This document shows positions 6,436-9,638 of a stretch of 9,638 nt of DNA, one piece after another. The position numbers were made by a program, and so were the translations under genes. Each line of letters starts with the position of its first letter. Position 1 is the stretch's first letter. The stretch is from Thioalkalivibrio nitratireducens (lineage in GTDB: Bacteria > Pseudomonadota > Gammaproteobacteria > Ectothiorhodospirales > Ectothiorhodospiraceae), in contig JAABSN010000125.1 in assembly GCA_011390385.1 (NCBI GenBank), positions 1-9,638 on the forward strand, read 5' to 3'. Below the pieces are notes generated by a model. It made no database searches. It was not told the DNA's origin and was given only the letters and a program-made list of their open reading frames with translations.

Positions 6436-7623
6436 ATGCCTAGCCAACGTTCCGAAACATTCGACTGTGTGGTGGTCGGGGGCGGGGCAGCAGGCGCCGC
6501 GGCGGCCCTGGGACTGGTCGCGGCGGGCCACCGGGTGGCGCTGGTCGAGCAGCGGCCACGGCCGGTGTTTTCCGAAGCAGCACCCGTGACCCGGGTGGCG
6601 ACATTGAACGTCGCGTCGATGGCCCTGCTGGAAAGTCTCGGGGTCGCGCATGCGGTGTTGCGACGGCGCGGGCATCCGTTCCATTGCATGGATGTCTGGG
6701 ACGCCAACAGCGGTGCGTCACTGCGGTTCGATGCCGATGAGCTCGGGGTGCCGGTGCTGGGATGGACCGTCGAGCATCTGGCGCTGGAAGCAAGCCTCTG
6801 GGAGGCTCTGGAAAGCGCGGGCGCGGTACTGCTGCCCGAAACGAATTGGCGGGCGCTCGATTGGCGCCCGGACCGCATCGACGTGCATCTGGCCGATCGG
6901 CGCGTGTTGGGTGCACGACTGCTGGTTGCTGCGGACGGTGCGGAGTCGCCGTTGCGTGTGCGTTCGGGCATTGCAGTTCGCCGCAATGCCTATCATGCAA
7001 CGGCGGTCGTCGCCACTGTGGCGACCCGGTTTCCTCACCAGGATACCGCATGGCAGCGCTTTGACCGCGAATCGATCCTTGCCTTTCTGCCGTTGGCCGA
7101 CGGCCGCTGCTCGATCGTCTGGTCGCAACCGGATGCTTCGGCGGAACACGTCATGCAACTCGATGACGACGATTTCGCGCTGGCCCTGCGGGATGCCCTT
7201 GGCGGCCGCCTGGGCGACGTCGAGTCGGTATCGCCGCGAGCTGCGTGGGCATTGGTCGGGCGTCAGGCGCAGGAATATGTCCGGGGGCGGCTGGCTCTGA
7301 TCGGGGACGCCGCGCACACGATCCATCCACTCGCGGGCCAGGGGTTGAACCTGGGGTTCGCCGATGTGCGCGAATTGCTCCGGGTCGTGCCCGGTTCCGC
7401 GGCCGGGGATCCTGCGAGTCCTTCCGCACTCCGGGCCTATACACGCAGCCGCCGTTGGGAAAACGAGGTCATGCTGCGCTCGATGGAATCCCTGCGCTGG
7501 CTGTTTGGGTCGTCGCTGCCGACGATTGCGTCGGCGCGTGCGCTGGGTGTCGGGCAGGTCGATCGGCATCGCGCCCTGAAGCGATTCTTTGCGCTGCGGG
7601 CACTTGGGTCTGACGGGGCCTGA
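6436..7623 (+). CDS. ubiI: UbiI-type ubiquinone hydroxylase (UbiH/UbiF/VisC family)
   Basis: This is the second flavin monooxygenase of the operon, 395 residues, acting in ubiquinone ring hydroxylation (C5 if it is UbiI). It has the FAD signature VVVGGGAAGAAAALG (Gly15, Gly17, Gly20), the DG motif at 167-168 (VAADGAES) and GDAAHTIHPLAGQG (290-303) with the usual Asp. The name ubiI rests mainly on position right after ubiH, as in E. coli; motifs alone cannot exclude a UbiF- or UbiM-like regioselectivity, and some bacteria use one enzyme for several positions. AGGAG at 6423-6427, overlapping the ubiH stop codon, sets the start; the genes are 12 bases apart. The protein lacks a membrane segment. 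No terminator with a T-run is seen after the stop. Confidence 0.88.
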   Translation: MPSQRSETFDCVVVGGGAAGAAAALGLVAAGHRVALVEQRPRPVFSEAAPVTRVATLNVASMALLESLGVAHAVLRRRGHPFHCMDVWDANSGASLRFDADELGVPVLGWTVEHLALEASLWEALESAGAVLLPETNWRALDWRPDRIDVHLADRRVLGARLLVAADGAESPLRVRSGIAVRRNAYHATAVVATVATRFPHQDTAWQRFDRESILAFLPLADGRCSIVWSQPDASAEHVMQLDDDDFALALRDALGGRLGDVESVSPRAAWALVGRQAQEYVRGRLALIGDAAHTIHPLAGQGLNLGFADVRELLRVVPGSAAGDPASPSALRAYTRSRRWENEVMLRSMESLRWLFGSSLPTIASARALGVGQVDRHRALKRFFALRALGSDGA

Positions 7624-7689
7624 GCAGGGCGCCGTGAGGCTGGCCGCACCGCTCCCAATGGCTGTCACTCATTGCCTGACTCAAGGTGT

Positions 7690-7698
7690 TTATTCACA
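7690..7698 (+). promoter_or_regulatory. DnaA box
   Basis: TTATTCACA fits the DnaA box consensus TTWTNCACA exactly. It stands 170 bases before the tight group at 7868-7902, with the AT-rich block in between. One isolated 9-mer of this degeneracy could occur by chance; the grouping gives it weight. Confidence 0.45.
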
Positions 7699-7750
7699 TG
7701 CACGAGCAGGAATGCGATGGAAAAGATCGTTTCGTCGGATCGCCTGGCGA

Positions 7751-7784
7751 GATTCATAAGAAAATATTAAATACCCGTTAAAAC
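7751..7784. other. AT-rich block, possible DNA unwinding element
   Basis: Only about 11 of the 40 bases from 7751 to 7790 are G or C, with the core AAGAAAATATTAAATA at 7759-7774, in DNA that is otherwise well above 60% GC. It lies between the single DnaA box at 7690 and the group at 7868. Four GATC sites occur within 145 bases around it (7725, 7738, 7822, 7866). I see no E. coli-type 13-mer. It might equally be a promoter-like or curved segment. Confidence 0.35.
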
Positions 7785-7867
7785 ATGGACTTGGACTCCA
7801 TGGGCAAAAAGTGTTCAGTTTGATCGAACCCAAGCTGGGATGGGTCTTTCAGAGCGTTGGCTACAGA

Positions 7868-7902
7868 TCATCCACAGAGTTATCCACAGGGTTTGTGGAA
7901 AA
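7868..7902 (+). promoter_or_regulatory. Cluster of three DnaA-box-like sites
   Basis: Within 35 bases there are TCATCCACA (7868-7876, one mismatch to consensus), TTATCCACA (7880-7888, the highest-affinity E. coli form) and, on the minus strand, TTTTCCACA (7902-7894, fits TTWTNCACA). The first two are 12 bases apart start to start in the same orientation; the third faces them across 5 bases. Such packing is characteristic of DnaA-binding regions such as oriC, datA-like titration sites or DnaA-regulated promoters. No dnaA, dnaN, gidA or other origin-linked gene is in view. Confidence 0.55.
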
Positions 7903-7912
7903 GTTACAGTCC

Positions 7913-7961
7913 GGTTTCAGTGTCAGGTACTTAGGGGCAAAACCTGCAATATCCTGAAACC
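7913..7961. repeat. Nested inverted repeat
   Basis: GGTTTCAG (7913-7920) pairs perfectly with CTGAAACC (7954-7961). Inside it CAGGT (7924-7928) pairs with ACCTG (7942-7946), so the segment could form a two-part stem-loop with a 13-base loop. It is followed at once by the perfect 10-base palindrome CAGTGCACTG (7961-7970). No T-run follows, so it is not an ordinary terminator. Function unknown; it could be a protein site or a structured RNA. Confidence 0.4.
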
Positions 7962-8280
7962 AGTGCACTGCAAATGTGCACCAGATTGGCACGAATTCTG
8001 TAGGGCGAACGACAATCGCAGGGACGGTGCCGGAAGCACCCGGGTCTTCGTCTGCAAGATTCATTTCCGCAGCGACAAGGAATCCGTAGCGGGCCAGGCA
8101 CCCGAATGGGTCGCCCGTGGCGCCCTCTGCAATCGTCAAACGGAACCGGCTCGATTCAATACCCGCCAACGAAATGCAGATTCCGCTGGTTCTGGTCACA
8201 GGAAATGCGGTTGGGGTTTCACCGCAAGGCCAGCTTGGGCTAGACTGAAGTCTCTGCCGGTTGCGGGTGTCCCGCAGCTG

Positions 8281-8463
8281 CACCGACCTGGAAGAGTGCC
8301 GCCCGCCACCACGGACGGCCGCCGAAGGCGCAACATCCGCCCGGAATCGCTCAGGCCACCCGGACCGGGTCGGTGACTACAGGCAGGCTCTGGAGAGCGG
8401 CCGTTCGCGGCCCACCGAAGGGGGCGTTGATCGCAACGCAAACTCTCAGGTTTCAGGACAGAG
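8281..8463 (+). ncRNA. Tandem glycine riboswitch (two aptamers)
   Basis: Two glycine aptamers in series sense glycine and control gcvT. Aptamer 1 (8281 to about 8380): outer stem CACCGACC (8281-8288) with GGTCGGTG (8368-8375), inner stem GAGTG/CGCTC (8294-8298 with 8348-8352), conserved CGCCGAAGGCGCAA at 8320-8333 and CTCAGGC at 8350-8356. Aptamer 2 (8388-8463): stem CTCT/AGAG (8388-8391 with 8460-8463), GAGAG/CTCTC (8393-8397 with 8443-8447), a GGCCG-UUCG-CGGCC hairpin at 8399-8412, conserved CACCGAAGG from 8413, and CTCTCAGG then GGACAGAGG. Both aptamers keep the class hallmarks, so the pair looks functional. A small hairpin (8262-8267 with 8271-8276) precedes it. Followed directly by a terminator and gcvT, as expected for control of glycine breakdown. 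Confidence 0.93.
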
Positions 8464-8502
8464 GGGCGGCCGGCGGTTATACCGCCGGCCGCCCTTTTTT
8501 TT
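8464..8502 (+). terminator. Intrinsic terminator of the riboswitch expression platform
   Basis: Perfect 13-bp GC stem, GGGCGGCCGGCGG (8464-8476) with its complement (8482-8494), a 5-base loop TTATA, then eight T residues (8495-8502). It begins on the base after the closing stem of aptamer 2 and ends 22 bases before gcvT. It most likely stops transcription when glycine is low, by analogy with other gcv riboswitches, but the antiterminating fold is not obvious here. Confidence 0.93.
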
Positions 8503-8524
8503 GCCCGATCGATGAGGATGTCGC

Positions 8525-9613
8525 ATGACGCTCAGAACGACGCCACTGCATATGGCGCACCAGCGCGCAGGCGCGCGGCTGGTCGATTTCGCGGGCTGGG
8601 AGATGCCACTGCATTATGGCTCCCAGATCGACGAACACCGTGCCGTGCGCGAAGCCGCCGGGGTCTTTGACGTCTCCCACATGCGCGTGGCCGATGTGAC
8701 GGGTGCCGACGCATTCGGGTTCCTGCGCTACCTGCTCGCCAACGACATCGCCAGGCTGAATCATCCCGGTCGGGCACTTTACAGTTGCATGCTGAATCCC
8801 GAAGGTGGGGTCATCGATGATCTGATCGTCTATTTCCGGGGCGATGCGGGCTACCGTGTGGTGGTCAACGCGGCCACGGCCGAAGGCGACATTGCACACA
8901 TGCAGGCGTCCATCAAAGGCCGCGACGTTGCCGTGGAGCCGCGCCCGAAGCTGGCCGTCCTGGCGGTTCAGGGTCCGCACGCGGTCGCCAAGGTAGCCCC
9001 CCTTCTTCCCGACGAGCTGGGGACCGCAGGCGAATTGCGGCCTTTCTCCGCGGTCTGGAATGACGACTGGATGGTGGCTCGCACGGGTTACACCGGTGAG
9101 GATGGTTTCGAGATCATGCTGCCGGCGGAGCAGGCCGAGGGTTTCTGGAATGAAGTGTTGCGGGCAGGGACGCGTCCGATCGGGCTGGGCGCCCGCGACA
9201 CCCTTCGCCTCGAGGCGGGAATGAACCTCTACGGCACTGACATGGATACGACGACCACGCCGCTGGTCTCGAACCTGGGCTGGACCGTGGCCTGGGAACC
9301 GGGTGACCGCGACTTCATCGGCCGCAAGGCGTTGGAACGCCAGCGCGCCGAGGGCGTTCCGCAGCAGCTGGTCGGGCTGGTACTCGACGGCCGGGGCGTT
9401 CTGCGGGGCGGTACCCGAATCGAGACCGACGCCGGTGACGGGGTCGTGACGTCTGGCACGTTCTCGCCGACGCTTGGTGTTTCGATCGCTTTTGCCCGCA
9501 TTCCGGCGGGGTCTTCGCAGAGCGGCTTGCTGGCCCACCTGCGGGGCAAGGCGCTGCCGGTCAGGGTCGTGAAGCCGCCGTTCGTGCGGCACGGGAAATC
9601 GCAACTGGATTGA
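8525..9613 (+). CDS. gcvT: Glycine cleavage system T-protein (aminomethyltransferase)
   Basis: GcvT transfers the methylene group from the aminomethyl-lipoyl arm of H-protein to tetrahydrofolate, releasing ammonia and giving 5,10-methylene-THF. The 362-residue protein is collinear with E. coli GcvT (364): TPLHMAHQRAGARLVDFAGW near the start, MPLHYGSQIDEHRAVR (27-42), the folate-site segment GGVIDDLIVYF (94-104), TGYTGEDGFEIMLP, GLGARDTLRLEAGMNLYG and TSGTFSPTLGVSIA towards the C-terminus. GAGG at 8514-8517, 7 bases before the ATG, sets the start. It is controlled by the glycine riboswitch and terminator just upstream. Only 25 bases follow the stop, so the expected gcvH is not visible. Confidence 0.98.
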   Translation: MTLRTTPLHMAHQRAGARLVDFAGWEMPLHYGSQIDEHRAVREAAGVFDVSHMRVADVTGADAFGFLRYLLANDIARLNHPGRALYSCMLNPEGGVIDDLIVYFRGDAGYRVVVNAATAEGDIAHMQASIKGRDVAVEPRPKLAVLAVQGPHAVAKVAPLLPDELGTAGELRPFSAVWNDDWMVARTGYTGEDGFEIMLPAEQAEGFWNEVLRAGTRPIGLGARDTLRLEAGMNLYGTDMDTTTTPLVSNLGWTVAWEPGDRDFIGRKALERQRAEGVPQQLVGLVLDGRGVLRGGTRIETDAGDGVVTSGTFSPTLGVSIAFARIPAGSSQSGLLAHLRGKALPVRVVKPPFVRHGKSQLD

Positions 9614-9638
9614 CACTTTCGGCCGGCGCGTTTGCGAT

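Larger units (their letters stand above)
7624..8280. other. Long gene-poor region between ubiI and glycine riboswitch
   Basis: About 650 bases with no convincing protein gene. Base composition between about 7680 and 7980 is clearly poorer in G+C than in the surrounding genes. The region contains DnaA-box-like 9-mers, an AT-rich block and an inverted repeat, listed separately. A minus-strand frame of 140 codons (7861-8283) and a plus-strand frame (7840-8376) are open but have mixed third positions, no ribosome site and overlap the riboswitch. The promoter for the riboswitch/gcvT transcript must lie near 8200-8260; TAGACT at 8241-8246 is a possible -10 box but there is no good -35. Confidence 0.6.

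Noticed and set aside
6718..7668. Minus-strand open frame of 316 codons opposite ubiI
   Set aside because: Shadow of a clear flavin monooxygenase gene; no motif and no ribosome site.
7861..8283. Minus-strand open frame of 140 codons
   Set aside because: Third positions are mixed in GC unlike the real genes, there is no ribosome site, the start sits in the riboswitch and the last codons coincide with the DnaA boxes. Kept as a point to check, not as a gene.
7840..8376. Plus-strand open frame of 178 codons before gcvT
   Set aside because: It passes through the DnaA boxes and most of aptamer 1 of the riboswitch, whose RNA conservation explains the sequence better.
8477..9616. Minus-strand open frame of 379 codons opposite gcvT
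   Set aside because: Antisense to a complete, collinear GcvT; His/Arg-rich shadow sequence that also begins past the gcvT stop and ends inside the terminator.

Overview
This looks like a piece of a GC-rich gammaproteobacterial chromosome. The gene order matches a known E. coli neighbourhood: fau-ssrS-zapA on one side, diverging from ygfB-pepP-ubiH-ubiI, then gcvT. Aerobic ubiquinone hydroxylases, ZapA, 6S RNA and a UPF0149 protein also fit this class. I cannot name a genus; the composition would suit a Chromatiales-like or similar lineage, but that is inference.

Left part (59-2662), minus strand. Reading in the direction of transcription, a short coiled-coil protein (ZapB-like, TIGR02449 type) overlaps zapA by an ATGA. 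ZapA is followed after about 10 bases by 6S RNA (ssrS), which seems to have its own -10 box lying over the zapA stop codon. Next comes a gene-poor gap where fau would be expected, then an EVE-domain protein, a glutathione S-transferase-like protein and an unrecognised 110-residue protein.

Middle part (2965-7623), plus strand. This is a tightly packed operon: an unrecognised 95-residue protein, YgfB (UPF0149), PepP aminopeptidase, UbiH and a UbiI-type hydroxylase. Neighbouring genes overlap by 1-4 bases or are 12 bases apart. The last two enzymes add hydroxyl groups to the ubiquinone ring.

Right part (7624-9638). A gap of about 900 bases without a convincing protein gene separates ubiI from gcvT. 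It holds four DnaA-box-like 9-mers with an AT-rich block, a nested inverted repeat, and then a tandem glycine riboswitch ending in a very strong intrinsic terminator. The riboswitch precedes gcvT, the T-protein of the glycine cleavage system. The sequence ends 25 bases after gcvT, where gcvH and gcvP might follow.

I do not see a mobile element, CRISPR array, tRNA or rRNA. The least ordinary parts are the oriC-like DnaA-box group between ubiI and the riboswitch, the layout of the riboswitch expression platform, the apparent loss of fau next to 6S RNA, and the unknown first gene of the ubi operon.
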